Positions 44,901 to 54,391 are shown, counted from the stretch's first letter. The stretch: 64,000 nucleotides of DNA from Pollutimonas thiosulfatoxidans (GCF_004022565.1 NZ_CP022987.1:2666001-2730000); one strand, 5' to 3'. The notes: generated by a model from the letters alone, not told the origin. Numbers and translations: made by a program.

Positions 44901-44955
44901 GTGCCGGTATCAAGGATCACTATGCGTAAGATAAAAGACGTTTTGCGTTTGAAGC
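44901..44955 (+). pseudogene. istA: istA start fragment (IS21 family), cut by IS66 element
   Basis: A GTG at 44901, preceded by GGAG, begins VPVSRITMRKIKDVLRLK, the typical N-terminus of IS21 IstA transposase. The frame ends where the IS66-family left inverted repeat starts at 44956. Only 18 codons remain. Confidence 0.7.
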
Positions 44956-45045
44956 GTAAGCGTACGCCCAGTACCGTCTAGCGCTCTCGTTGGAGTCTCA
45001 TCAAAATAAGTGTCCATTAATTTGGGTAAATGGACATTTATTTTA

Positions 45046-45450
45046 ATGAGCGAATTCTCTCCTTCTCTTGCATCTGTGCCGAGTAGCTATCGGCGTCGGT
45101 ACACAGTCGATTTCAAGCGGCACGTCGTGCAGGAATCGATGGCCAGCGGTGCATCCATTGCCGGTGTTGCCATGGCCCATGGGCTCAATGCCAACCAACT
45201 GCATAACTGGCGCTGGCAATCTCGGCGCGGCGACTTTGGGCCCATCACCGAAGGTCCGGTCTTGCTGCCAGTGCAGATTAAAGCCGTGTCGGCGCAAGCG
45301 AAGCCTCAACCGGCCAAGATAATTGACGGCCAAGATCGCGGCGTCAGCTCAGGGCACATTGAGCTGATCTTCCCCGACGCACGCGTGGTGGTCCATGGGG
45401 CGGCCGATCTGCCTACGTTACGTTGCCTCGTTCAGGCGCTACGAGAATGA
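45046..45450 (+). CDS. tnpA: IS66 family TnpA (helix-turn-helix accessory protein)
   Basis: The 134-residue protein has a HTH_Tnp-type region, SYRRRYTVDFKRHVVQES with GASIAGVAMAHGLNANQLHNWR, as in IS66 OrfA. The ATG at 45046 (MSEFSPSLAS) is preferred to the GTG at 45010. It overlaps tnpB through ATGA. The role in transposition is likely DNA binding. Confidence 0.88.
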   Translation: MSEFSPSLASVPSSYRRRYTVDFKRHVVQESMASGASIAGVAMAHGLNANQLHNWRWQSRRGDFGPITEGPVLLPVQIKAVSAQAKPQPAKIIDGQDRGVSSGHIELIFPDARVVVHGAADLPTLRCLVQALRE

Positions 45451-45791
45451 TTGGCTTACCGGCGGGAACTCGCGTCTGGCTGGCGGCCGGTGTCACGGAC
45501 ATGCGCCGAGGCTTCGATGGCCTGGCGGCCATTGTGCAGTCCAAGCTTGCAGAGTATCCCTTCAGTGGTCACGTGTTTGTGTTCCGTGGCCGCAAAGGGG
45601 ATCGCATCAAGGTGCTCTGGTGGAGCGGCGATGGCATGTGCCTGCTGGCCAAGCGCCTGGAGCAAGGCCATTTCGTCTGGCCTCAAGCCGAATCAGGCTC
45701 GGTGTGTTTAACGCCGGCACAGTTGTCGATGCTGCTTGAAGGCATTGATTGGCGCAGGCCCCAACGCACCCATCGCCCGGCCCGCGTTTGA
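45447..45791 (+). CDS. tnpB: IS66 family TnpB
   Basis: The 114-residue protein starts MIGLPAGTRVWLAAGVTDMR and continues GFDGLAAIVQ and FVFRGRKGDRIKVLWWSGDG, the IS66 Orf2 (PF05717) signature. The ATG at 45447 overlaps the tnpA stop, and the longer frame from 45423 is not needed. TnpB is required for IS66 transposition, but its biochemical role is unclear. Confidence 0.92.
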   Translation: MIGLPAGTRVWLAAGVTDMRRGFDGLAAIVQSKLAEYPFSGHVFVFRGRKGDRIKVLWWSGDGMCLLAKRLEQGHFVWPQAESGSVCLTPAQLSMLLEGIDWRRPQRTHRPARV

Positions 45792-45882
45792 CGCCTCCAT
45801 AAGCTCGCAAACCCGCATATTTATTGGGCTCTAAGCTTGTAAAGCATACTTCTGGTGGCCGTTGTTTGATAAAATAGCCGCC

Positions 45883-47406
45883 ATGCAAAACGCCACTAAC
45901 ACCGCTACTGACACCACTGCCTTGTTGGCGGTGATCAAGGCGTTGAAGCAAGAGAACGACTACTTGCGCTTGCAGTTGGCCAAAGCTCGACGTGAACGCT
46001 TCGGGCGTAGTAGTGAACGGGCTGGCGATCTATTGGCTCAGTTGCCGTTGTCGCTCGATGACGTGACCGTAGCAGAATCTCCAGCCCATGTCGTCGATCT
46101 CCATAAGCCCACACCCAAGAAGCAGACTCGCCCTTCTCAGCGTCATAGCTTGCCCGAGTTTTTACCTCGCGAAGAGCATGTGCTTGCTGCGAATGATTCA
46201 TGCGACTGCCCGGCATGCGGCGGTGCGCTCAAGTTCCTGGGTGAAGATGTCAGCGAAACCCTCGAATTCATTCCCGCCAGCTTTAAGGTCGTTCGCACCG
46301 TGCGGCCTAAGCTAGCGTGCGGGCGTTGCGACACCATTGTGCAAGCGGGTGCACCGTCTCGGCCGATTGCTCGCGGCTTGGCGGGCCCGGGCTTGCTGGC
46401 TCAGGTGCTCGTAGTCAAGTACTGCGACCATCAACCGCTGTATCGCCAAAGCGCGATCTATGCCCGGCACGGTGTAACGCTGTCGCGCTCGACCTTGGCC
46501 GATTGGGTGGCTGGCAGCAGTCAATTGCTGCGCCCATTGGTGCAGGCGCTGCATCGCTATGTCATGGGTGGCAACAAGGTGCATGCCGACGACACCCCGG
46601 TGCCTGTGTTGGCGCCAGGCCGTGGCAAGACCCGCACCGGGCGTTTGTGGACGTATGTGCGCGATGACCGAGCCGCAGCTAGCGAGCAACCGGCGGCAGT
46701 GTGGTTCGGATACTCACCGGATCGCAAAGGTGAACATCCCCAGCGTCACCTTAAAGACTTCCAGGGCATCGTTCAGGCCGATGGGTATGCCGGGTTCAAT
46801 GCCCTGTACGACAGTGGCCGGGTCAAAGAAGCGGCTTGCTGGGCCCATGTTCGACGCAAGTTCTACGATATTGCCGAGCAACAAAGCAGCCCCGAGGCCT
46901 TGCATGTTCTCGGACGCATTGCTGAACTTTATGCGATCGAAGCACAAGTGCGGGGCGGATTACCCGAGGTGCGACGCCAGGCGCGTCAGGCACGTGCGGG
47001 CCCCCGACTGGACGCACTGCACGACTGGCTGCATAACACCTTACGATCCGTCTCACGCAAGTCCGACTTAGCCGGGGCTATCCGCTATGCGCTCACTCGC
47101 TGGGCTGCCTTGACGCGTTATGTAGACGATGGCCGCATCGACATCGATAATAACGCAGCTGAGCGGGCACTGCGCGTGGTCGCCCTTGGACGTAAGAATT
47201 ATCTATTTGCCGGATCCGATGCAGGCGGCCACAGCGCTGCGTCTATTTATAGCCTGCTTGGTAGCGCGGCTCTGAACGGCATTGAACCCATGGCTTACTT
47301 GCGTGAGGTGCTGGCCCGTATCGCCGAGCATCCCGTGAATCGAATCGACGAATTGTTGCCATGGAATCTAAACTCACACTGCACCGCTCTGGCTTGCGCC
47401 GCGTAA
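45883..47406 (+). CDS. tnpC: IS66 family transposase TnpC (DDE)
   Basis: The 507-residue transposase has an N-terminal coiled coil (ALLAVIKALKQENDYLRLQL), a zinc-finger-like CDCPACGGALKFLGED, and a DDE core with NKVHADDTPVPVLAPG, QADGYAGFNALY and DNNAAERALRVVALGRKNYL. The ATG at 45883 is preferred; the longer reading begins with a TTG. It is intact. It overlaps the passenger gene by 46 bases. Confidence 0.93.
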   Translation: MQNATNTATDTTALLAVIKALKQENDYLRLQLAKARRERFGRSSERAGDLLAQLPLSLDDVTVAESPAHVVDLHKPTPKKQTRPSQRHSLPEFLPREEHVLAANDSCDCPACGGALKFLGEDVSETLEFIPASFKVVRTVRPKLACGRCDTIVQAGAPSRPIARGLAGPGLLAQVLVVKYCDHQPLYRQSAIYARHGVTLSRSTLADWVAGSSQLLRPLVQALHRYVMGGNKVHADDTPVPVLAPGRGKTRTGRLWTYVRDDRAAASEQPAAVWFGYSPDRKGEHPQRHLKDFQGIVQADGYAGFNALYDSGRVKEAACWAHVRRKFYDIAEQQSSPEALHVLGRIAELYAIEAQVRGGLPEVRRQARQARAGPRLDALHDWLHNTLRSVSRKSDLAGAIRYALTRWAALTRYVDDGRIDIDNNAAERALRVVALGRKNYLFAGSDAGGHSAASIYSLLGSAALNGIEPMAYLREVLARIAEHPVNRIDELLPWNLNSHCTALACAA

Positions 47407-47978
47407 CCTCTGACAAGCTCACAGTCTTAGGCGGTGAGGCTCTAGTCTTACGCATTGAACTGCGTGACAGCGCTCCGCTGATCTACCGAACGATTCTGGT
47501 GCCGGCCAACATTACCTTGCGTAAGTTGCACGTGACCTTACTCTGGGCAATGGGGTGGCAAGGTGGGCATTTGCATGAGTTCATCATCAACGGCACGCAC
47601 TACGGTGAGCCCGACCCTGACTACCCCGAGCACGATCTAAAAAACGAGCAACGGGTACGCCTGGAAAAAGCATTGGGAGGTGCGCGTACCTTCGACTATC
47701 TCTACGATTATGGCGATGCCTGGTGGCATCGCGTTACGCTGGTAGAGCGAACCCAGTTCGAAGGTCCTCTGGACTCACCATGGTGCTTGGATGGCGCTAA
47801 CGCTTGTCCGCCCGAGGATGTGGGCGGCATACCCGGCTATGAAGACTTCCTTGAGGTCATGGCGAACCCCTCACACCCCGAGTATGCATATATGAGGCAG
47901 TGGTGCGGCGGTCAATTCGACCCAGCAGCCTTCGATCTGCACGAGGTAAATCAGCGCCTGAGGGAAATCCAGCTGTAG
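47361..47978 (+). CDS. Plasmid pRiA4b ORF-3-like protein, IS66 passenger gene
   Basis: The 205-residue protein has the pRiA4b Orf3 fold signature (PF07929): IELRDSAPLIYRTILVPANI, WAMGWQGGHLHEFIING, and FDYLYDYGDAWWHRVTLVER with ACPPEDVGGIPGYEDFLE. Function is unknown; such genes are often found as passengers in mobile elements. It ends within the right inverted repeat, so it belongs to the IS66 element. Confidence 0.85.
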   Translation: MESKLTLHRSGLRRVTSDKLTVLGGEALVLRIELRDSAPLIYRTILVPANITLRKLHVTLLWAMGWQGGHLHEFIINGTHYGEPDPDYPEHDLKNEQRVRLEKALGGARTFDYLYDYGDAWWHRVTLVERTQFEGPLDSPWCLDGANACPPEDVGGIPGYEDFLEVMANPSHPEYAYMRQWCGGQFDPAAFDLHEVNQRLREIQL

Positions 47979-48006
47979 CGCAAGACGGTGCTGAGCGGAC
48001 GCTTAC

Positions 48007-48441
48007 ACTTGGCCTGATAGCGATAGCATTTCTCGCTGATGCTAAACGCATCGCAGGTCAGGCGAATACTGGCTGCATATTGCTGGACGGCTCGTTGCGC
48101 CATCTCACGACGGTGAGATGGCTTCACCACTTTTTTTCAATGGCTTCCTTCAGGATTTCTGCCTTCAGCCGTTCCTCTGCATACATCTTCTTTAAGCGGG
48201 CATTCTCCGCTTCGAGTTCTTTCATACGTGACATCAGACCGGCATCCATGCCGCCGTACTTGGCGCGCCATTTATAGAACGAGGCGCTACTCATGCCATG
48301 CTCACGACAAAGCTCTGGCACGGGCGTACCCGCTTCGGCTTGCTTCAGGATGGCAATGATTTGGCTGTCGGTAAAGCGTGAGGTCTTCATGCAAAATTCC
48401 CTAAATACTGCTGTTAGAAAATTCTACCTTTAAGACCGCTC
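48007..48441 (-). mobile_element. IS3-family element, truncated (orfA intact, orfB cut)
   Basis: The outer end at 48441 reads, on the minus strand, GAGCGGTCTTAAAGGTAGAA, matching the decayed copy at 43396. It holds an intact orfA (48124-48390) and, in the -1 frame, the start of orfB (AVQQYAASIRLTCDAFSIS, then ISEKCYRYQAKC), which stops at the IS66 right repeat. A run of seven A before the frame change (AAAAAAAG) is the expected slippage site for IS3 transposase fusion. It is disabled for lack of the catalytic domain. Confidence 0.8.
48124..48390 (-). CDS. IS3-family transposase OrfA
   Basis: The 88-residue protein has a helix-turn-helix (FTDSQIIAILKQAEAGTPVP then ELCREHGMSSASFYKWRAKY) and a leucine-zipper-like tail (MSRMKELEAENARLKKMYAE). 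This is the standard IS3 OrfA (HTH_Tnp_1) form. OrfA alone is a DNA-binding regulator; the partner OrfB is truncated by the IS66 element. Confidence 0.9.
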   Translation of the reverse strand: MKTSRFTDSQIIAILKQAEAGTPVPELCREHGMSSASFYKWRAKYGGMDAGLMSRMKELEAENARLKKMYAEERLKAEILKEAIEKKW

Positions 48442-48491
48442 CTTTTTCGGGAGGATTGCCCACTATGCGCGCGATCCGGCTGTGATGCTTA

Positions 48492-50135
48492 CTAGTGCGG
48501 CCGATCCATAGGCGCATCTGCGATAATTACCCTCTTACGAAGCTCTAACGACAGTGGTACTCGGGAGGACGTTAGGAGATCAATAAGAAACGCTTGTAGC
48601 TTGGGACGATAACTCTCCCGCTCATGTTCGCTTGTGATGTAAATGCGCCCGAGATTACCGCGTGGCTTGTATTGGTCCATCTTGGCGTACACGCTACCGT
48701 CACAATCTGCGAAAATCTCTGGCTGATTTCTTAGTATGTAATTATCATCTTCCCAAGCGGAAGGTCCGAAGCGCTTGATACACAAGTTCCTAAGGCCCGT
48801 CGCAGCGGCGAACATACCATGCCACTCATTGGTGTTAAAAGGCGTCTCCCAAAGATTCAGATGTTCCGTATCGTCATGCACAATCACGTCCGTAAACTGT
48901 AAGGGCTCTAAAGACCGGATTTGCGCGATAATTGATCGTTGCTTGCTATACATGACATGTGCGTCGAAATAATGCGTCCACCACGAAAGGATCGAACTAA
49001 GCACGATTATGACTATTATGTATCTCCGGAGAGGCGATATGGCTGAGGAAAGTAGTCCAGCAGTTAGAACAGAAAACCCAAGCATCAAGCCCAGCTGGTG
49101 CCGTGAACTATAGTGACCAAACTCCGGTATGACGCCAATTGCCAGATACGGAAAAAGCCCTGCAGCGATAAGAGCTATGCCGACTACAGGCCCCACGCAC
49201 GGACGGACAGCCGGCTGGCCAGCTGTCATAGGCTGCATAAGTTTCCGTCTATGTAGATTTACCGAAATCACAGAAGATAGGCTATGGAGCGTGAAGACAA
49301 TCAATGAAATGCAAACTATCAGCGTGACAACTACCGCTTGAGGATCTCGCTGATAAACAGCTCTAAGCAACCCCACCAAACTATCTAGAAACCGTTGCAG
49401 CCATAACGTAGGAGAGATTTTTACTTCATAATAATCAGCATATTCCTTGGCAGGCAATGAGAAAACCTGCAATAGAATGTAGTATAGGATGGGAAGGAAA
49501 AGATAATACTTGTATTTTAAAAGAAACTCTCTACCCTTGGAGTTTTCCGTGCTCGAATATCCTATAAACACTACGTATGCGAAGTAAGCGTAGAACAGAA
49601 CCAGATATGATTTTGTCTGGAATGCAATTATAAGGATAAAAGTATTGACTAAATGACCGAGGCCGGTGATTTTCGACAATCGAATTGATGCCCGATAAAA
49701 AAACAAAAAGAAAAATAACGTAGAAATCGAGTAAAAGAAAGTGATTAATAGAAATCTAGAACTATTTAGTGGTGCGACCGCAAATACAATAGCGACCATG
49801 AATGCATGCTGCTTACCACTACCAATGTTGGAAGACGTTCCGTAGATAAATATTGAACACCAGAGGAAGATCAAGAATTGCGCCAACCTTACTATCTCAG
49901 GCCTCGAATAGCTCATCAGTTCAAAATATTCAGTCAACCATGGCGCCCCAATTTTCTGAGCTAAAACCGCAAGATTTTGTGGAGTTTCCCGATAAATAAT
50001 CCAGTCGTCCCAACTCACTTGGTCCCCAAGAAAAAGCATCGGAAGGTGGCACAACATATAGGCTAGCGATATAGCCAATACGTGGGTTGTTGGGATAGTT
50101 TTTAAGGACTCAAGCTTCATTGAATAGTCTGGCAT
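48492..50135 (-). CDS. Polytopic membrane protein with WDDW motif, putative GT-C-type transferase (paralogue)
   Basis: The 547-residue protein has about eleven hydrophobic segments, WDDW at residues 42-45, PLNSSR at 122-127, SSRHQL near 342 and EWHGMF near 435. All are collinear with the protein at 41863-43374, so the two are distant paralogues. I infer a GT-C-like glycosyltransferase or similar membrane enzyme, but no named family is recognised. The C-terminal 140 residues look soluble and may face the periplasm. The start could also be the ATG at 50120. The gene is AT-rich. It closes the minus arm of the glycan locus. Confidence 0.7.
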   Translation of the reverse strand: MPDYSMKLESLKTIPTTHVLAISLAYMLCHLPMLFLGDQVSWDDWIIYRETPQNLAVLAQKIGAPWLTEYFELMSYSRPEIVRLAQFLIFLWCSIFIYGTSSNIGSGKQHAFMVAIVFAVAPLNSSRFLLITFFYSISTLFFFLFFYRASIRLSKITGLGHLVNTFILIIAFQTKSYLVLFYAYFAYVVFIGYSSTENSKGREFLLKYKYYLFLPILYYILLQVFSLPAKEYADYYEVKISPTLWLQRFLDSLVGLLRAVYQRDPQAVVVTLIVCISLIVFTLHSLSSVISVNLHRRKLMQPMTAGQPAVRPCVGPVVGIALIAAGLFPYLAIGVIPEFGHYSSRHQLGLMLGFSVLTAGLLSSAISPLRRYIIVIIVLSSILSWWTHYFDAHVMYSKQRSIIAQIRSLEPLQFTDVIVHDDTEHLNLWETPFNTNEWHGMFAAATGLRNLCIKRFGPSAWEDDNYILRNQPEIFADCDGSVYAKMDQYKPRGNLGRIYITSEHERESYRPKLQAFLIDLLTSSRVPLSLELRKRVIIADAPMDRPH

Positions 50136-50410
50136 TGGTGCTCTTGCAAAATATCGCGGTAGCGGGCCACTGGATTCTCGTAGCGTAGGCTATACAGTTA
50201 TAGTAGCGAGCGATTGGAGCGGCCCGCTAGCTCACTGGACAACACCGGCGCAGAGCCCGACAGAGGAAAGGCAGCCACCGACTTCGCGAAGCATTTAGGC
50301 GTGAGTTGCGCCACATCCTCTCAGCAAACCGAAGATACAATCTTTGGCATATCAGGATTGATTAGGCGCTTCGAAATATTGGGTGAGTGATCTTTAAATG
50401 CGTAGTCGGC

Positions 50411-52280
50411 TCATGGAAACGGGATGGCCTTTACGGTCGCATCAGCCGACGCGAAGTAGATTTTGCTCCCATTCACTACCGCTGATGTCATCATGCGCCC
50501 TATATCGGGATGGGAGAAAACTGTCGACACATGTCCTTTGTCAGATACCAGCCGCAACGCGTTGTTCCACATATCAGCAACGATTAGCCCACGGTCCGTT
50601 GCAAATAAGTGGGCGGGACCGCTGAATCGCGACTTTCCACGACGGCCGTCCACGTAGCCACCGCCGTACTGGCCCTCCTGGGGATCCGGTATGCCCGCGA
50701 AGAGGCAGGTTTCTCCATCTCCTTTGAGAGGGCTCGCGATTAGGTCATGGCTGTAGCCGTTGACAATAATTAACTTCTTCGCGAATATTTCCAATGCGAC
50801 AGGTCTATTGAGGTTGTAAGACCTATTTGGCGCACACATAGAGTTTCGATAGTTTAATTCATTACGGCCGGACCCAACATGGGTCGACACCAGCTTAGTA
50901 TTTGTATCGATGACGCGAACCTTGTCATTCCATGCGTCTGCAACATACAACATACCGGCATGAAACTTCAAATCTCTAATTACAGCAAACCTCGCATCGA
51001 CCGCCGTCCCGTCCAAGTCGCCATACTCGTCTTCAGAGCCGGCATACAAGTCGAATTCTTCAGTCGCCAGGTTTAACAGGAAGATGCCATGGTTGGAACC
51101 TAGAAATAACCTAGATCCTACATCGTCAAAGGCGAATGCCCTCAACGTTGTAAAGCTATGGCCGTTGAGATAGTGGCCCCATTTACCGCCCCCGCTGGAG
51201 TCGAATATCAGTTCGATGGAGCCTTCGTCGGGCTTAAGTTCGACCATTGTACCGTCGGGAGTTATGGCTAGGACGCTTTTGCCAACGTTCTGCATCTTAA
51301 TTATGGTGTCGGAAAGGATCTGCCCGGTCGTGGCGACGATCGTCGTTCTTTCGCCGCTCAGCGTTAGGCGGGACACTGTCTCTTGGTCAGAGTCTGTTAT
51401 CAATAACCCGAGGCCATCCAAAGTCGTGCGGATCGACGCAATGTGAACAAAATCCCCCGCTACTACTTTCACGCCTTCTGCCGTATAGCGTTTTAATTCC
51501 CATCGCGCACCATAGGCGAAGTCATCTGTTCCGAAGCAAAATATAGCGTTGGAATATGGTCGATCAGTGAATAGTAGCTGTCGACCTGCTGCATTAATCT
51601 TCTCGAAAGCTACATCGCCGGCCGGGCGAGAGTATGCGACTATTAGATCATCGCCGCAGAAGTCAAAGCCCATGATATCGAGAACAGCAATATCCGGACG
51701 GAGCAGCATGGGTTCGATACCATCTTCGGAGACACGAACGAAGACATTCCTTGCGTCTGTACCGTCGAGCGCTATTACGTCATCACCGCGCCGCTGCGCG
51801 AATTTTACGAAATTCAGGCCTACCTTCTCGCCTCCGAGCATGTAGCTGTTTCCGATGAATTTTACTTCATTTTGGTAGTGAAAGTTAACGCCGGCGCCGC
51901 GCGAAGAAAAGGAAAGGAATCCGTTCCGGTAAGGCGCTAGTGCGAGAACTGGAAAAGCTTTTTGGGGGGTCGGGAGTTCCAGCAACTTCTCACTTGGTAC
52001 ATCTGCACCGTTTCCGGCGAGGACAGATACGGTATTGTTCTCGACACGGCGTATATAGCTATTCTGAGTGTCCGCCACCACGTAGAAACCTGGAGTCAAT
52101 TCAATAGCGTCTTCAGGAAGCGCCAGATTTGCCGCGAGATAAGAGTGTTCGTCATCTGGTGGAGCCAAACACAATCTGGGGGATGTGATGCACCAAGGGA
52201 ACTTGGAATACGATGACTAGGAAGTATATAGCGCCCACAACGCCAAGGCCGAAGGCCCACTTCAGCACCTTGAATTTCAT
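50411..52280 (-). pseudogene. Membrane-anchored NHL-repeat beta-propeller protein with an apparent frameshift
   Basis: The main frame (50411-52174) encodes about 587 residues with NHL-type blades: GFYVVADTQNSYIRRVENNT followed by VSVLAGNG, GMLYVADAWNDKVRVIDTNT, and RGLIVADMWNNALRLVSDKG. Its apparent N-terminus has no proper start. In the next frame an ATG at 52280 opens MKFKVLKWAFGLGVVGAIYF plus LVIVFQVPLV, a signal anchor, ending at a stop at 52152. Joining the two near 52175-52200 gives one exported propeller of about 620 residues. This is either a disrupted gene or a one-base sequence error. Function is unknown; NHL propellers bind proteins or glycans. Confidence 0.65.
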
Positions 52281-52398
52281 TCTTTTGCAGCCTATGACAG
52301 TTTGTATTAGCCGCTACTATAACAATCATCGCAGACGGGTCACCAATGCAAGAGGCGGAATGGAGTGGCGCAACTGACTTACAGCCCTTGACCTCAAG

Positions 52399-54264
52399 TC
52401 AGACGATCGTATCCTCTGACACCTCGGATTCAAAGCACCGGGGTTGATACTCAGGAATCCACTCCTTCAGCTTTGCGCGTACTTGGCTATCCGTAACAGG
52501 TTGAGAGTGCTGGAGCCATTCCGAAATATCGACAAAGAATCCCTCTGGGACGGGCCTCGAACGCGCTATACGGAGTTTTTCGTGTGGAGTCGGAAGGGTC
52601 TCTTCAGAGTCTGCTAGCAACTCCTCGAACAGCTTCTCACCGGGACGCAAACCAGTAAACTGTATCGGAATCTCCTGTTCAGTGAACCCGGACAGACGAA
52701 TCATATTTCGGGCTAGGTCCACAATCTTCACAGGCTCTCCCATGTCGAGGACGAAAACCTCGCCGCCTTTTCCCATGGCGGCGGCCTGCAGCACGAGTTG
52801 AGCCGCTTCGGGTATTGACATGAAGAACCGAGTAATTTCGGGATGAGTTACGGTTACAGGTCCGCCTTGCGCTATCTGCGATCTAAACTTGGGTATGACA
52901 CTACCAGTACTGCCCAGTACATTACCAAAGCGGACCATTTGGAAACGGGTGGCGCCGCCGGTGCAATGCAATACTTCGCAGATCATTTCGGCCAGTCGTT
53001 TCGAAGCACCCATCACATTGGTTGGGTTTACAGCTTTATCTGTTGAGATTAGTACGAACCGTTCGGACCCATATTGCTTTGCGCAATTGGCCACAACCAG
53101 CGTACCCTTCGCATTATTGCGTACGGCTTGCCATGCGTTCCTCACTTCCATCAAAGGAACGTGCTTATAAGCAGCCGCATGAAAGACAATCGCCGGCTTA
53201 TACGTGCGAAATATCTGTTGCATGCACGAGTCGTCTTTTACATCGCCAGCTAAGGCAATGACATCAATCTCAGGCCGGTGCTCACCAAACCACTGCTCGA
53301 CCATGTAAAGTGCGAATTCGCTTGCCTCTAATAGGATAATTGCAGCAGGCGAAAATCGTGCTAATTGACGGCACAGTTCACTACCAATTGACCCGCCCGC
53401 GCCGGTAACAAGGACATACTTGCCACTCAGCATAGTCTCTACATCGCCACTATCTATTCGGACCGATTTGCGACCGAGCAAGTCTTCAACTTTCACCGGA
53501 CGCATCACATTGATAGCCACTCGGCCACTCATAAGTTCGCCCAAGCCGGGTACGGTGAACAGATTGGCGCCGGCCTGCGCCGCAACGACGCTAACCCTTT
53601 GAAGAGACTCCGCTTTCGCTGATGGCATGGCTAAAATCACGTGCTTCACGCCGTAGCGTTCCAGTATCGACGGAAGCATGTCAGTTCCACCCTCTACTCT
53701 TCGCCCAGAAAGTTCCAGCCCCCACTTACCTCTGTCGTCATCGACTAGCGCAACGACTTGCCAGTCTGCGCTTCGGTCCAACTCTCGAACCAACATCGCG
53801 CCAGCCGTTCCCGCCCCTACGACTATCACCGGTAGCGCGTTGGGATGCCGCTTACCGTACAAAAGATATTCACTCCAAATCCGCCATGCAATGCGCCCTC
53901 CGCCCATCAACAATACCAACAAGATGGGATACAGAAGCACGACAGATCGCGGCACTTCCAACTGATGCCGAGCAAGAACAACAAACAGCAGCAGCACTGC
54001 AGTGGAGATCGATACTGCCACCACCACCCGGCGGAGGTCTGAAACACCCGCGAATATCCACATTCCGCGGTGTAGCCCTGCCCATCGACGTACAAAAGAA
54101 TGAATCGCCATTAACAATGCCAGCCCGATCCATATCTCCTTCTCGTACCCGAACGGCCACGCAAAGTTAAAGCGGATTAAGAATGCTCCTATCCAGGCGA
54201 CCGGCACCGCAGCCAAATCAAACAGGATAGCGAACCATGAACGTAGCGTGGAGCGTCTGTCCAT
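52399..54264 (-). CDS. wbpM: Membrane-bound nucleoside-diphosphate-sugar 4,6-dehydratase (WbpM/CapD/PglF-like)
   Basis: The 621-residue protein has four N-terminal membrane helices, a CoA-binding-like Rossmann part (VIVVGAGTAGAMLVREL) and a catalytic SDR domain. That domain has VLVTGAGGSIGSELCRQLAR at about 285-304 and STDKAVNPTNVMGASKRLAE, in which Met replaces the usual Tyr as in other inverting or WbpM-type dehydratases. It converts UDP-GlcNAc to a 4-keto-6-deoxy sugar, the precursor of UDP-QuiNAc, UDP-FucNAc or bacillosamine. It pairs naturally with the initiating transferase at 57228-57788. Confidence 0.93.
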   Translation of the reverse strand: MDRRSTLRSWFAILFDLAAVPVAWIGAFLIRFNFAWPFGYEKEIWIGLALLMAIHSFVRRWAGLHRGMWIFAGVSDLRRVVVAVSISTAVLLLFVVLARHQLEVPRSVVLLYPILLVLLMGGGRIAWRIWSEYLLYGKRHPNALPVIVVGAGTAGAMLVRELDRSADWQVVALVDDDRGKWGLELSGRRVEGGTDMLPSILERYGVKHVILAMPSAKAESLQRVSVVAAQAGANLFTVPGLGELMSGRVAINVMRPVKVEDLLGRKSVRIDSGDVETMLSGKYVLVTGAGGSIGSELCRQLARFSPAAIILLEASEFALYMVEQWFGEHRPEIDVIALAGDVKDDSCMQQIFRTYKPAIVFHAAAYKHVPLMEVRNAWQAVRNNAKGTLVVANCAKQYGSERFVLISTDKAVNPTNVMGASKRLAEMICEVLHCTGGATRFQMVRFGNVLGSTGSVIPKFRSQIAQGGPVTVTHPEITRFFMSIPEAAQLVLQAAAMGKGGEVFVLDMGEPVKIVDLARNMIRLSGFTEQEIPIQFTGLRPGEKLFEELLADSEETLPTPHEKLRIARSRPVPEGFFVDISEWLQHSQPVTDSQVRAKLKEWIPEYQPRCFESEVSEDTIV

Positions 54265-54391
54265 CTCAGTTGGCCAGTCCTAGACGGCCTGCGTCATAGA
54301 TCGCAGATAATTCTTTCCTCAACATTTCTCATTCACTCTTAAAACATAGCGTTGACAAAGGGTACACGCCTTCCCCGCGAAGCCCGCTCCA

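Larger units (their letters stand above)
44956..48006 (+). mobile_element. IS66-family insertion sequence, complete, about 3.05 kb
   Basis: Inverted repeats begin GTAAGCGTACGCCCAGTACC at 44956 on the left and, on the minus strand, GTAAGCGTCCGCTCAGCACC at 48006 on the right, with four mismatches over the first 30 positions. Inside are tnpA, tnpB, tnpC and a passenger gene, all intact. The left flank is an IS21 istA fragment and the right flank is a truncated IS3-family orfB. The flanking 8-mers (TTTGAAGC and ACTTGGCC) do not match, so no target duplication remains. Confidence 0.88.

Noticed and set aside
44754..44981. 75-codon frame crossing the IS21 repeats and the IS66 left end
   Set aside because: Only the part from the GTG at 44901 resembles IstA; the rest reads through terminal repeats and into IS66.
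50155..50170. GCGGTAGCG resembling the RfaH ops element
   Set aside because: It is on the plus strand, where the downstream genes are encoded on the other strand, so it cannot act as an ops site for them.
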